A stretch of 52,381 bases of DNA from Prosthecobacter sp. SYSU 5D2 (GTDB lineage Bacteria; Verrucomicrobiota; Verrucomicrobiia; Verrucomicrobiales; Verrucomicrobiaceae): positions 1-52,381 of the forward strand of contig NZ_JBBYXL010000019.1 in the NCBI RefSeq assembly GCF_039655865.1. Reading direction: 5' to 3'. Under the pieces are notes generated by a model. It was not told the DNA's origin and made no database searches. It saw only the letters and a list, made by a program, of their open reading frames with translations. Of this stretch, positions 24,042 through 33,000 are shown in pieces. How positions within the stretch are numbered: the stretch's first letter is position 1; every line of letters begins with the position of its first letter. Both the position numbers and the translations under genes were made by a program.

Positions 24042-25103
24042 TCACTTCCGAAGCTCGTAGGCTTTCATCCAGTCGAGGGCTTGGCCGGCTTCGGCGGCGG
24101 TGACGAACTGCTCGATCTCGGGGCGGGTGATCTGGGGATGGTCGGCGAGGAGCTGGCGGTAGATTTTGGCAAACTGGCGGGCGCCGGCTTTGAAGCAGGA
24201 CTCCGTATCCCCCTCCGCAAAGGCGACTTTGGCGCTGCCGAGCATGAAGGCGCGCAGGAGGTGCTCCTCGGTGCCGGGGGCCACCTTTTTCACGTGGTCC
24301 AGCCAGCCGGAGACCGGGTCTTCCGGGATGTTGATGGGGAAGTAGGGGGTCTGTTTCAGATAAGCCAGCACGGCGGCGGCGGCCTGCTCCCCATTCTCAG
24401 AAAAGGGGTCTTTCAAATAGTCATCCACCAGCTCACGGATGTGCGTGCGCAGGGAGGGGTCTTTTAAAAGCTGGAAGACGAGCCCCACGACCTGCTTCAT
24501 GGATTCCTCCCCGGCATCGCCGGTGGCGGCAGGGCGCATATGACGGATGGTGATGATGTGGTCTTCCAGAGCGGTGATGCCCACCCACTGGCGCACCACG
24601 GCCTCCTCGCTGCCGGCATCGGAGTAGCCAATGCGCGTGGCGGTGATGATGCGGGTGGCGATGGGTAGGGACTGTTTTTGCCAGAGGTCCAGCTCGCCGC
24701 CGACGAGTTCGCCGGTATTGAGGTTCTTGTAGCGGCCGTTTTTGATCATGGTCTCCATGTCCCGGACGACGATATCCATCTCCGTCATCAGACGCGCCTG
24801 GATGTCTGCCACCGTGGACAGGGAGGATTCGGATTTGAACAGAAAGAGATCCAGCCGCCCCTGCTCATCCAGGTTTTCGTAGCGCAGCAAGACTCCGTTG
24901 TCCTCGTAGTCAAAGTGGCCCACAAAGCGGTAGCCGCCCAGCATGGGGGGGAAGGCGAGCTGGGTGGGGCCGTGCTTCCAGGGGCGGGCGTCCGTGGTGG
25001 GGGGCGTCCAGCGGCCTTTCGGTTCCTCAGCCGCAGGCAGGGCGGAAAGGCCGGCCAGGAGGGCCAGCAGGGTGCATGTCAGGTATTTTTGGGGGAAATT
25101 CAT
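24042..25103 (-). CDS. Secreted hypothetical protein, ~353 residues
   Basis: From the ATG at 25103: signal peptide about 1-25 (KYLTCTLLALLAGLSALPAA). The N-terminal mature part has FPPMLGGYRFVGHFDYEDNG and VLLRYENLDEQGRLDLFLF (a beta-rich region). It is followed by long helices (IQARLMTEMDIVVRDMETMIKNGRY) and a helical C-terminal half. I do not recognise the family. The gene stands alone and converges on the pair of small secreted proteins; its upstream region is shared with the divergent pyruvate dehydrogenase genes. Confidence 0.6.
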   Translation of the reverse strand: MNFPQKYLTCTLLALLAGLSALPAAEEPKGRWTPPTTDARPWKHGPTQLAFPPMLGGYRFVGHFDYEDNGVLLRYENLDEQGRLDLFLFKSESSLSTVADIQARLMTEMDIVVRDMETMIKNGRYKNLNTGELVGGELDLWQKQSLPIATRIITATRIGYSDAGSEEAVVRQWVGITALEDHIITIRHMRPAATGDAGEESMKQVVGLVFQLLKDPSLRTHIRELVDDYLKDPFSENGEQAAAAVLAYLKQTPYFPINIPEDPVSGWLDHVKKVAPGTEEHLLRAFMLGSAKVAFAEGDTESCFKAGARQFAKIYRQLLADHPQITRPEIEQFVTAAEAGQALDWMKAYELRK

Positions 25104-25295
25104 CACAGGGATGTTGCGTTGCGCTCCGGTTTGATGCAATGCCAAACCGGGGCATGTTTCATGTCTCTTTGTCTCTGTCTGTGTCTTGACCTTACGTCTG
25201 GCGGATTCGTCAGCGTTTGGGCATTTTCCTGCTCTTGACTCGGGGCTTCTGCCGCCGAACTACTTGGCTTCACTTTTTCTCCCCTTTTCCACCCA

Positions 25296-26291
25296 ATGCC
25301 CCGCCGACTCAGCTACCGCCACGCCATCCGTGAAGCCCTGGACGAAGAAATCGCCCGCGATCCCATGGTCGTCGTCATGGGGGAGGAAGTCGCCCAGTAC
25401 AATGGGGCGTATAAAGTGACGGAAGGCATGTGGGAAAAATGGGGCGACAAACGCCTCGTGGACACCCCCATCAGCGAGGCCGGCTTCATCGGCATGGGCG
25501 TCGGCGCCTCCATGCTCGGCGTGCGCCCCGTCATGGAGCTCATGTTCTGGAGCTTTTACACCGTCGCCTGGGACCAGATCGTCAATAACGCCGCCATGGT
25601 CCGCTACATGTCCGGTGGCAAGATCAACTGCCCCATCGTTATCCGCGGCCCCGCCAATGGCGGCACCGGCGTGGGCGCCACCCACAGCCATACCCCGGAA
25701 AACATCATGGCCAATTTCCCCGGCATGAAGTGCGTGGTCCCCAGCAATGCCTACGATGCCAAAGGCCTGATGAAAGCCGCCATCCGCGACAATGACCCGG
25801 TCATGTTCATGGAGAGCACCAAGCTGTATGGCGAGGAGTGGGACGTGCCGTCCAATGACGAGCTGCCCAATGGCGAGCTCTTCATCCCCCTCGGCCTCGC
25901 CGATGTGAAGCGCGAGGGCACAGACATCTCCCTCATCGCCCACGGCCGCGCCGTCATCACCTGCCTGGAGGCGGCGCAGATCCTGGAAGAGGAGCACGGC
26001 ATCAGCGCCGAGGTGGTGGACATCCGCACCATCCGCCCCCTGGATGAGGAGACCATTTTAAACTCCGTCTCCAAGACCCACCGCGCCATCTATGTGGAGG
26101 AGGGCAAGCCCTTCTGCGGCATCGGCGCCCAGATCGCCTACACCATCCAGGCACAGATTTTTGACGAGCTGGACGCCCCCGTCCTCCGCGTCAACAGCCT
26201 GGACTCCCCGGCCATCTACAGCCCGCCCCTGGAGGCCATCCAGCTCCCCACGGCGGATGTTATCGTCGCCAAAGCGCTGTCCATCTGCTGA
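25296..26291 (+). CDS. pdhB: Pyruvate dehydrogenase E1 component, beta subunit
   Basis: 331 residues, the normal length for the beta subunit of the heterotetrameric E1. Seen: SYRHAIREALDEEIARDPMVVVMGEEVAQYNGAYKVTEG, FIGMGVGASMLGVRPVMELMFWSF, GPANGGTGVGATHSH, and the transketolase C-terminal segment VVDIRTIRPLDEETILNSVSKTHRAIYVEEG. With E1 alpha it decarboxylates pyruvate and transfers the acetyl group to the lipoyl arm of E2. The E2 gene follows 46 bases downstream. No E1 alpha gene is adjacent (upstream is an oppositely oriented secreted-protein gene), so it must be encoded elsewhere. Confidence 0.92.
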   Translation: MPRRLSYRHAIREALDEEIARDPMVVVMGEEVAQYNGAYKVTEGMWEKWGDKRLVDTPISEAGFIGMGVGASMLGVRPVMELMFWSFYTVAWDQIVNNAAMVRYMSGGKINCPIVIRGPANGGTGVGATHSHTPENIMANFPGMKCVVPSNAYDAKGLMKAAIRDNDPVMFMESTKLYGEEWDVPSNDELPNGELFIPLGLADVKREGTDISLIAHGRAVITCLEAAQILEEEHGISAEVVDIRTIRPLDEETILNSVSKTHRAIYVEEGKPFCGIGAQIAYTIQAQIFDELDAPVLRVNSLDSPAIYSPPLEAIQLPTADVIVAKALSIC

Positions 26292-26337
26292 TTCATTCGC
26301 GCCCTGTTCATCCCTTTTTTAACGCTCTCTTCCTGCC

Positions 26338-27636
26338 ATGCCCAAAATCATCGAAATGCCCAAACTGAGTGACACCATGACCGAGGGCACCCTCGCCAAA
26401 TGGACCGTCAAAGAGGGCGACAAGGTCACCACGGGACAGACCATCGCCGATGTCGAAACCGACAAGGCCACCATGGAATACGCCAGTCCCTTTGACGGCA
26501 CCTTTCTCAAAATCATCGTCCAGGCCGGGTCCAAAGTCCCCCTGAACAGCCCCATCGCCGTCATCCTGGGCGAGGACGAAGAAGCCCCCGCCAACCTGGA
26601 CGAGCTCATCGCCAAAGCCCAGGCTGATGCCGCCCCCGTCGCCAAGCCAGAGAAGCCTAAAGCCGGTGCCGCCGGCGGCAAAAAAGCCGTCTCCGCCCCC
26701 GGCCCGCGCCTGCCCACCGCCCCGCAGCCCGCCCGCCGCGCCGTCATGGCTGGAGCCCGCGTCAAGGCCTCCCCCCTGGCCCGCAAGATCGCCGAAGAAA
26801 AAGGCGTGGACCTCACCGCCCTCCAGGGAAGCGGCCCCGGCGGCCGCATCATCCGGGCTGATGTGGAGAGCGCCCCTGTCGGCGGAGCCTCCGCCGGCCG
26901 CGGCCTCCCCGCCACCCCCGCCATCCGCCCCACCTATGGTGACGAGGACGAGCGCGTGCCCACCAGCTCCATGCGCAACATCATCGCGGAGCGCCTCCTC
27001 GCCTCCAAGACCCAGATCCCCCACTTCTACCTCCAGATGGAAGTGGACGCCGGCCCGCTCATGGACTTCCGCGCGCATCTGAACGCCACCAACGAAAAAA
27101 CCGGCGGCAACAAATACACCGTCAACGACTTCATCCTCAAAGCCGTCATCCGCGCCGCCCAGGCCCACCCTGCCATCAATGCCGCCTGGGATGGGGATGC
27201 CATCGTCAAATTCAAATCCGTCGGCCTCAGCGTCGCCATCGCCATTGAGGACGGCCTCGTCACCCCCGTCATCAAGCAGGCCGAGAAAAAGACCCTCCTG
27301 GAGCTCAGCCAGGGCGTCAAAGACCTCGCCGGGAAAGCCAAAAACAAAAAGCTCAGCCCGGATGACTTCGCCGGCGGCACCATCACCGTCTCCAACCTCG
27401 GTGCCTACGGCATTGACCAGTTCGCCGCCATCATCAACCCGCCCCAGGCCGCCATCGTCGCCATCGGCAGCATCCGCAAAGCCCCCGTCGTCAACGACAA
27501 AGGCCAGATCGTCGTCGGCCAGCGCATGTGGGTCGGCCTCAGCGGCGACCACCGCGTCGTGGACGGCGCCGTCGCCGCCACCTTCCTGGCGGAGATGCGC
27601 AAGCTCATCGAAAGCCCCGCCCTCATGCTGGTCTGA
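26338..27636 (+). CDS. pdhC: Dihydrolipoamide acetyltransferase (pyruvate dehydrogenase E2)
   Basis: 432 residues. One N-terminal lipoyl domain (about 1-80; VETDKATMEY with K43 as the lipoylated lysine), a linker rich in proline, alanine and lysine, the peripheral subunit-binding domain (about 141-176, ASPLARKIAEEKGVDL then GSGPGGRIIRADV), and the catalytic acyltransferase domain ending in GDHRVVDGAVAATFL with catalytic H405 in HxxxDG. It transfers the acetyl group from lipoamide to CoA and forms the complex core. It follows pdhB and ends in a strong terminator (27686-27711). Confidence 0.93.
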   Translation: MPKIIEMPKLSDTMTEGTLAKWTVKEGDKVTTGQTIADVETDKATMEYASPFDGTFLKIIVQAGSKVPLNSPIAVILGEDEEAPANLDELIAKAQADAAPVAKPEKPKAGAAGGKKAVSAPGPRLPTAPQPARRAVMAGARVKASPLARKIAEEKGVDLTALQGSGPGGRIIRADVESAPVGGASAGRGLPATPAIRPTYGDEDERVPTSSMRNIIAERLLASKTQIPHFYLQMEVDAGPLMDFRAHLNATNEKTGGNKYTVNDFILKAVIRAAQAHPAINAAWDGDAIVKFKSVGLSVAIAIEDGLVTPVIKQAEKKTLLELSQGVKDLAGKAKNKKLSPDDFAGGTITVSNLGAYGIDQFAAIINPPQAAIVAIGSIRKAPVVNDKGQIVVGQRMWVGLSGDHRVVDGAVAATFLAEMRKLIESPALMLV

Positions 27637-27685
27637 CCGAGCCCGGTGCGCCGGATTTGCCTCAGCCTCATCGCTTCCTCAAGAA

Positions 27686-27711
27686 CCCCGGTCCCCCGAC
27701 CGGGGTTTTTT
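27686..27711 (+). terminator. Rho-independent terminator after pdhB-pdhC
   Basis: CCCCGGTC (27686-27693), loop CCCC, GACCGGGG (27698-27705), then six T (27706-27711). It begins 50 bases after the pdhC stop codon. Confidence 0.92.
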
Positions 27712-27713
27712 GT

Positions 27714-27740
27714 GCAGTACGGTGGCCACTCCTGGCCGCC
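27714..27740. repeat. Single hairpin repeat related to the array at 41750
   Basis: GCAGTACGGTGGCCACTCCTGGCCGCC folds as GGTGGCCA-CTCC-TGGCCGCC. The core AGTAC-GTGG-CACTCCTG-CC is shared with each 44-bp unit after pheT. Confidence 0.55.
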
Positions 27741-27889
27741 AAGTTGGTCAAGGGTCAAGGGGCAAAAGGTCAAGGCGGCTTCCGTGCGCTGCCGCCCGGT
27801 CGCCCGAATTTCACCCCCTGCCCAACTTCCCCTTTCCAAGTGCCCAAGATGCGATAAAATCCACCCCTGTTCCACAGACGAACGCACCA

Positions 27890-27979
<90 letters not shown>

Positions 27980-28092
27980 TTCTTCGCCGACCTTGGGAGG
28001 TGAAGAATGCCCTCCGAAGCTCGAAGAGCGAAGGACGGGCTGATCTTCTCCCGCCCGGCTACGAATGGCACGCCAACGATGAAATTCGAAAT

Positions 28093-28380
28093 ATGATGTA
28101 CTACGTCTATCTGATCCGCAGCCAGGTGGACGCCAACCAAGTTTACACAGGATTCACCGAAAATCTGCGGCAGAGGCTGCTGGATCACAATGCAGGAAAG
28201 TCCGTTCATACCAAGAAATACCTGCCCTGGACTCTGGAAACTTACCTTGCTTTTTCAGATCGAAATCAGGCGTTGGAATTTGAGCGTTACCTCAAAACAG
28301 GCTCGGGCATTGCATTTGCCAAAAAGCGGCTGCGCCCATCTCAGACAAAGTCTTTGAAAATGGAGAATTTAGAGAGGTGA
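28093..28380 (+). CDS. GIY-YIG nuclease family protein (small, stand-alone)
   Basis: 95 residues from the ATG at 28093 (or 94 from 28096). YYVYLIRS (the GIY position) and VYTGFTENLRQRLLDHNAG (the YIG position, with R and H of the active site) are typical of the UPF0213/YhbQ-like small GIY-YIG family, as are the following KYLPWTLETYLAFSDRNQALEFERYLKTGSGIAFAKKRL pieces. Such small proteins are common in bacterial genomes; their role is uncertain (DNA repair or structure-specific cleavage). The gene lies 113 bases after tRNA-Ser. The open frame extends upstream through the tRNA, which cannot be coding. Confidence 0.85.
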   Translation: MMYYVYLIRSQVDANQVYTGFTENLRQRLLDHNAGKSVHTKKYLPWTLETYLAFSDRNQALEFERYLKTGSGIAFAKKRLRPSQTKSLKMENLER

Positions 28381-28627
28381 TTTAGAGGTTGGAAAGGTCC
28401 ACCGCCACCTTGATATTATTAGAATTTCAGGTGTTTCATGGCCGATTTGCCAACAGGCTGAGGGAATGCGTTCTTGCTCGGCTGGGGGCAGTCAGGCAGG
28501 CGGTACAGAGGGTGGCGAGGCCGGGCAGGGAATTGGCAGGATTCCTCTCCTTGGGGAGGGATGCATTAATGGGAGACTTTTCGGCGGTGGAAAGCCGGGG
28601 GTGGGGCGGGGCGTATGTTTGGGTCTC

Positions 28628-29791
28628 ATGCACGTTCACCAACGCCTTGTCTCTCTGGATGCGTTCCGGGGTTTTATCATGCTGATGATGGTGTCATCGG
28701 GGTTTGGGCTGGTGCAGATGGCCAAGGGGTATCCAGAGTCGGCGGGGTGGCAGGCGGTGGCTTTTCAGCTTTCGCATGTGGAGTGGGCCGGGTGTGCGCT
28801 GTGGGATCTGATCCAGCCGGCGTTTATGTTCATGGTAGGGATGGCGGTGCTGCTGTCCATGATGCGGAGGAAGCAGGAGGGGCAGGGCTTTGCCAAACGG
28901 GGCTTCCATGCGCTGCTGCGGGCGGTGGCGCTGGTGCTGCTGGGGGTGCTGCTGGCGACGAGGGCAGGGGACGGGCAGACGAACTGGATCTTTACGAATG
29001 TGCTGGCTCAGATCGGCCTGGGGTATGTGTTTCTGTTTGTGCTGGCGTCGCTTGGCTGGGAGTATTGTGCGGCGGCGGTGGTGGTGATTTTGGTGGGGGA
29101 CTGGTACTGGTTTTTCCAGCATCCGGTGACGGTGACAGAGGAGGCGCTGGCGGCGGCGGGGGCAAATGCGGGGGAGGTGCTGCCGGGGCGGTTCATCCAC
29201 TGGAGCAAGCATGTGAACGTGGCGGCGGAATTTGACCGCTGGCTGCTGAATCTGCTGCCGCGCGGGGAGCCGTTTGTGACGAATGCGGGGGGCTATACGA
29301 CAATGAATTTTGTGCCGGCGCTGGCGACGATGCTGCTGGGGGCGGTGACGGGGGAGAGGCTGATGCGGAGCGGGCGGACGCATGGGCAGCGGGCGGCGGG
29401 TCTGCTGATCGCGGGTGTGGTGTGCCTGCTGGTGGGGACGGTGATGGGCTTTGTGGCGGTGCCGGTGGTGAAGCGGATCTGGACGCCGTCCTGGGTGATG
29501 TTCAGCGGCGGGTGGGTGCTGATGATGCTGGCGGCTTTTTACTGGCTGGTGGAGGTGGCGGGCTGGCGGCGGCTGGTCTTTCCGCTGGTGGTGGTGGGAA
29601 TGAACAGCCTGTTCATCTATGTGATGCACAGCCTGGCGGCGGGATGGATTTTGACGACGCTGAAGACGCACGCGGGGGCGGAGCTCTTCGGCGGTTCCTG
29701 GGGGCCGGTATGGGAAAGATGCAGTGTGCTGGCGGTGCTGTGGCTGCTATGCTTTTGGTTATACCGCCAGCGGGCGTTTTTGCGGTTGTGA
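28628..29791 (+). CDS. Polytopic membrane protein, DUF5009/heparan-acetyltransferase-like
   Basis: 387 residues from ATG 28628. The N-terminus RLVSLDAFRGFIMLMMVSSGF is the signature of the DUF5009/COG4299 acyltransferase-like membrane family, related to heparan-alpha-glucosaminide N-acetyltransferase and YeiB. About ten hydrophobic segments follow, including SHVEWAGCALWDLIQPAFMF, where the conserved H and the DLIQP motif lie. FPLVVVGMNSLFIYVMHSL near the end also matches the family. The likely role is transfer of an acyl group across the inner membrane to a periplasmic sugar; the substrate is unknown. The upstream 54 codons of the open frame lack family character. Confidence 0.75.
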   Translation: MHVHQRLVSLDAFRGFIMLMMVSSGFGLVQMAKGYPESAGWQAVAFQLSHVEWAGCALWDLIQPAFMFMVGMAVLLSMMRRKQEGQGFAKRGFHALLRAVALVLLGVLLATRAGDGQTNWIFTNVLAQIGLGYVFLFVLASLGWEYCAAAVVVILVGDWYWFFQHPVTVTEEALAAAGANAGEVLPGRFIHWSKHVNVAAEFDRWLLNLLPRGEPFVTNAGGYTTMNFVPALATMLLGAVTGERLMRSGRTHGQRAAGLLIAGVVCLLVGTVMGFVAVPVVKRIWTPSWVMFSGGWVLMMLAAFYWLVEVAGWRRLVFPLVVVGMNSLFIYVMHSLAAGWILTTLKTHAGAELFGGSWGPVWERCSVLAVLWLLCFWLYRQRAFLRL

Positions 29792-29912
29792 AGTGGATCT
29801 CGGCGGTTGGGCTTGGGGTTAAAGGCTTAGGTGTCGTAGATTTATGATGTGCCGGAGGTGAGAATAGGGCGGGGCTTTTGATTTAAAGGTTGTTTTTTGT
29901 AACTCGGGAGGC

Positions 29913-29950
29913 AGGTGTCAGGTAATAGGGGGTGAACTGACCTCTTTTTT
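29913..29950 (+). terminator. Possible terminator before the giant secreted-protein gene
   Basis: AGGTGTCAG (29913-29921) can pair imperfectly with CTGACCT (29937-29943), followed by CTTTTTT. It would end the upstream transcript about 120 bases after its stop codon, or act as a leader hairpin for the next gene. The stem is short. Confidence 0.35.
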
Positions 29951-30065
29951 CTGTCCGCCCACCCCTGATATGATTTCTGACTTTTCTGATGTGACCTGCG
30001 GCCAGGTGGCTGGCCGAGCAGCCATTGAATCTGCCTGTGTGCGTGCCTGTGCCGGTGAGTGGGTG

Positions 30066-33000
30066 ATGCGGACGGGCGGGGTGCTGGGGCGGCGGGTGGG
30101 CGGGACGTTGATGGGGCGGATGCTGCTGCTGCTGATGATGATGATGGGGACGGGGACGGTGCTGGCGGGGCGGACGGATGTGGAGCCGCCGCAGTTCACG
30201 GAGGATTTTGGCGTGGTAGTGAAGGTGCTGCCAAATGGGAATTATGTGGTGACGACGCCGAAGCATTTTGACGGGCTTTTCAGTCTGGTGGGGGCGGTTT
30301 ACCTGTACGATGGGGCGACGAATGGGCTGATCAGTGCGCTGTATGGGGAGGGGGTGGGCACGGGCGGGGTGGAAGTTCTGTCCAACGGTCACTTTGTGGT
30401 GCTGAGCCCGGAGTGGGGGGCGGGGCGCGGGGCGGTGACGTGGGTAAATGGGGTTACGGGACTGAATGCGGAAGTGAGCGCGGAAAATTCCCTGGTGGGC
30501 CGGGAGGACAGTGAGGATGCGGTGGGCAGCGGCGGGCTGACGGGGCTGGGCAATGGCAGCTATGTGGTGCTGAGCCCCTGGTGGAATGAGGCGCGCGGGG
30601 CGGTGACGTGGGGCAGCGGCACGGCGGGGGTGAAGGGCGTGGCGGGGGAGGGGAATTCCCTGGTGGGCGCGGTGGAGGGGGACCGCGTGGGCAGCCGGGG
30701 GGTGAAGCTGCTGGCAAACGGGAACTATGTGGTGCAGAGCCCGGACTGGAATGACTGGCGCGGGGCGGCGACCTGGGGCAGCCGGACCACCGGGGTGAAG
30801 GGCGAGGTCAGCGAGGCGAATTCACTGGTGGGCAACGCCCTCAGCTTTGAGGTGGGCCGGCATGTGATCCCGCTGAGCAACGGCCACTACGTGGTGAGCT
30901 CGCCGGACTGGAACGAAACACGCGGGGCGGTGACGTGGGGGAACGGCACGACGGGGGTGACCGGGGCGGTGAGCGCGGCCAATTCCCTGGTGGGTACGGA
31001 GGAGGGGGACATGATCGGCTGGGGCTATGATCTTGTACTGGGGGAGGACATGATTGGCCTGGTGGTGCCGCTGAGCAACGGCCACTATGTGGTGGGCAGT
31101 CCGGGCTGGAACCAGACCCGGGGGGCGGCGACATGGGTGAACGGGAACACGGGGGCGACGGGACCGGTGACGGCGGCCAATTCTCTCGTCGGGACATGGG
31201 GGGCAAGTTATTGGGGGGGGAGGGATGGAGACCGGGTTGGGCAGACCATCACGGCGCTGAGCAACGGCCACTATGTGGTGGGCAGCCCGAACTGGGGCTC
31301 CAACCGCGGTGCGGCTACCTGGGGGAATGGCGGCACTGGGCGCACCGGGACTGTGACGGAGGCCAACTCGCTGGTGGGGGAACGGGCGTGGGAGTATGAC
31401 AAGAATGATGTGATTGTTGAAACGGGCGACCGTGTGGGCGAGTCGGTCAAGGCGCTGACCACCGGCCACTATGTGGTGGGCAGTCCGCGCTGGAACTTTA
31501 ACCGCGGGGCGGCGACCTGGGGCAACGGCCAGACGGGCACAGTGGGGACGGTGACGGCGGCGAATTCGCTGACGGGGGAGATGCCGGGGGAGGTTGACCC
31601 GAATGAGGATGTCCTGTCTGGGGGCGACCAGGTGGGCAGCCAGGCGGTGGCGCTGGCCGGCGGGCACTATGTGGTGGGCAGTCCGAACTGGCACAACGGA
31701 CGCGGGGCGGCGACGTGGCGCACGGGCACGGGAACGACGGCAGCTGTGGTCTCGGCGGCAAATTCCCTGGTGGGCAGCCGTGAGGCTTTCCGTGATGATG
31801 AGCTCGGGATTGATACGCCAGGGGATGAGGTGGGCCTGCATCTGCGGGCGCTGGCCAGCGGCCCTTATCTGGTGTTCAGCCCGAACTGGAACCAGCGGCG
31901 TGGGGCGGTGACCTGGGGCAGCGGGACGGCGGGTGTGAGCGGTGTGGTGGGGGCGGTGAATTCCCTGGTGGGCAGCCGCGCTGGGGACCGGGTGGGCCTG
32001 GCCGAGCAGCCCTTTTATATCGTTGAGGACGACTACCCTGTGGACCGGCTGCTGCCCATGGTGGAGGAGCTGGCCGGGGGTGGTTTTGTGGTGGGCAGCT
32101 CGCAGTGGTGGCAGGGGCGCGGCGCGGCGACGTGGGGCAGCGCGACGGGCGGCGTCACGGGGGAGATTTCGCTTTTGAATTCCATCATGGGCATCAATGA
32201 GGGATATCTGGGATGGGATGAATGGGAGTCTGAAAGGTATCTCGGGGGAGATGCCCTGGGCACGCAGGTGAACGCGCTGCCGGGGGGCGGTTATGTGGTG
32301 GTCAGAGAACACACCGAGCATACGGACGGTGCTACGGTGATCTTTGGGGACAAGGACGGGGCGGTGAGCGGCAGTCTGGACCAGCTGGAGGAAATGTCGG
32401 AGGCCGTGGCGGGACCTGCTAGCGGCGGGCTGTGGAAGCAGGTGCCGGAGTACAATGCGGTGCACGGGGACCTGCTCATCGGGAATCCCGGGTACAACCG
32501 CGTGAGCCGGCTGACGTATGAGCCGAAGGCGCTGACGCTGGTGGAAAGAAATGAGGCGACGGCGGAGGTGGGCGTGCCTTTTTCCTGGCCGGTGCTGACG
32601 AGGAATGTTACGAGTTTTGAGATGTCAGGACTGCCGGAAGGGCTGGATTATGATCCGGCCAGCGGGGTGATTTCGGGCACACCGGCGGAGGCGGGTTTGT
32701 TTGAGGTGCAGATTGCCGGCAGGAACGGCAACAACCAGCCGACGGGCTACCTGTATCTGCGGGTGACGGTGCCGCTGGCGGTGGCAGTGGATGCGCCGGA
32801 CCGGGTGTGGACGACATCGCCAGACGCGCCCTGGTTTGGCCAGGATGATCTCACCTCCGACGGGGTGGATGCGGCACGCAGCGGGCCCGTCAGATCTTAT
32901 GGCAGCACGTGGATGGAGACGACGGTCACCGGGCCGTGCTTCCTATATTTTAAATGGCGTGTGTCCTCGCGAGAAGACCGTGATTTTCTGGATTTCAAGG

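Noticed and set aside
26308..27552. 414-codon minus-strand frame over pdhC
   Set aside because: Glycine/aspartate-rich antisense shadow of the E2 gene.
30822..32465. 547-codon minus-strand frame in the giant gene
   Set aside because: Its apparent repeats (RRRPASVVPVRTAHHIV and similar) are the complement of the propeller repeats of the real gene.
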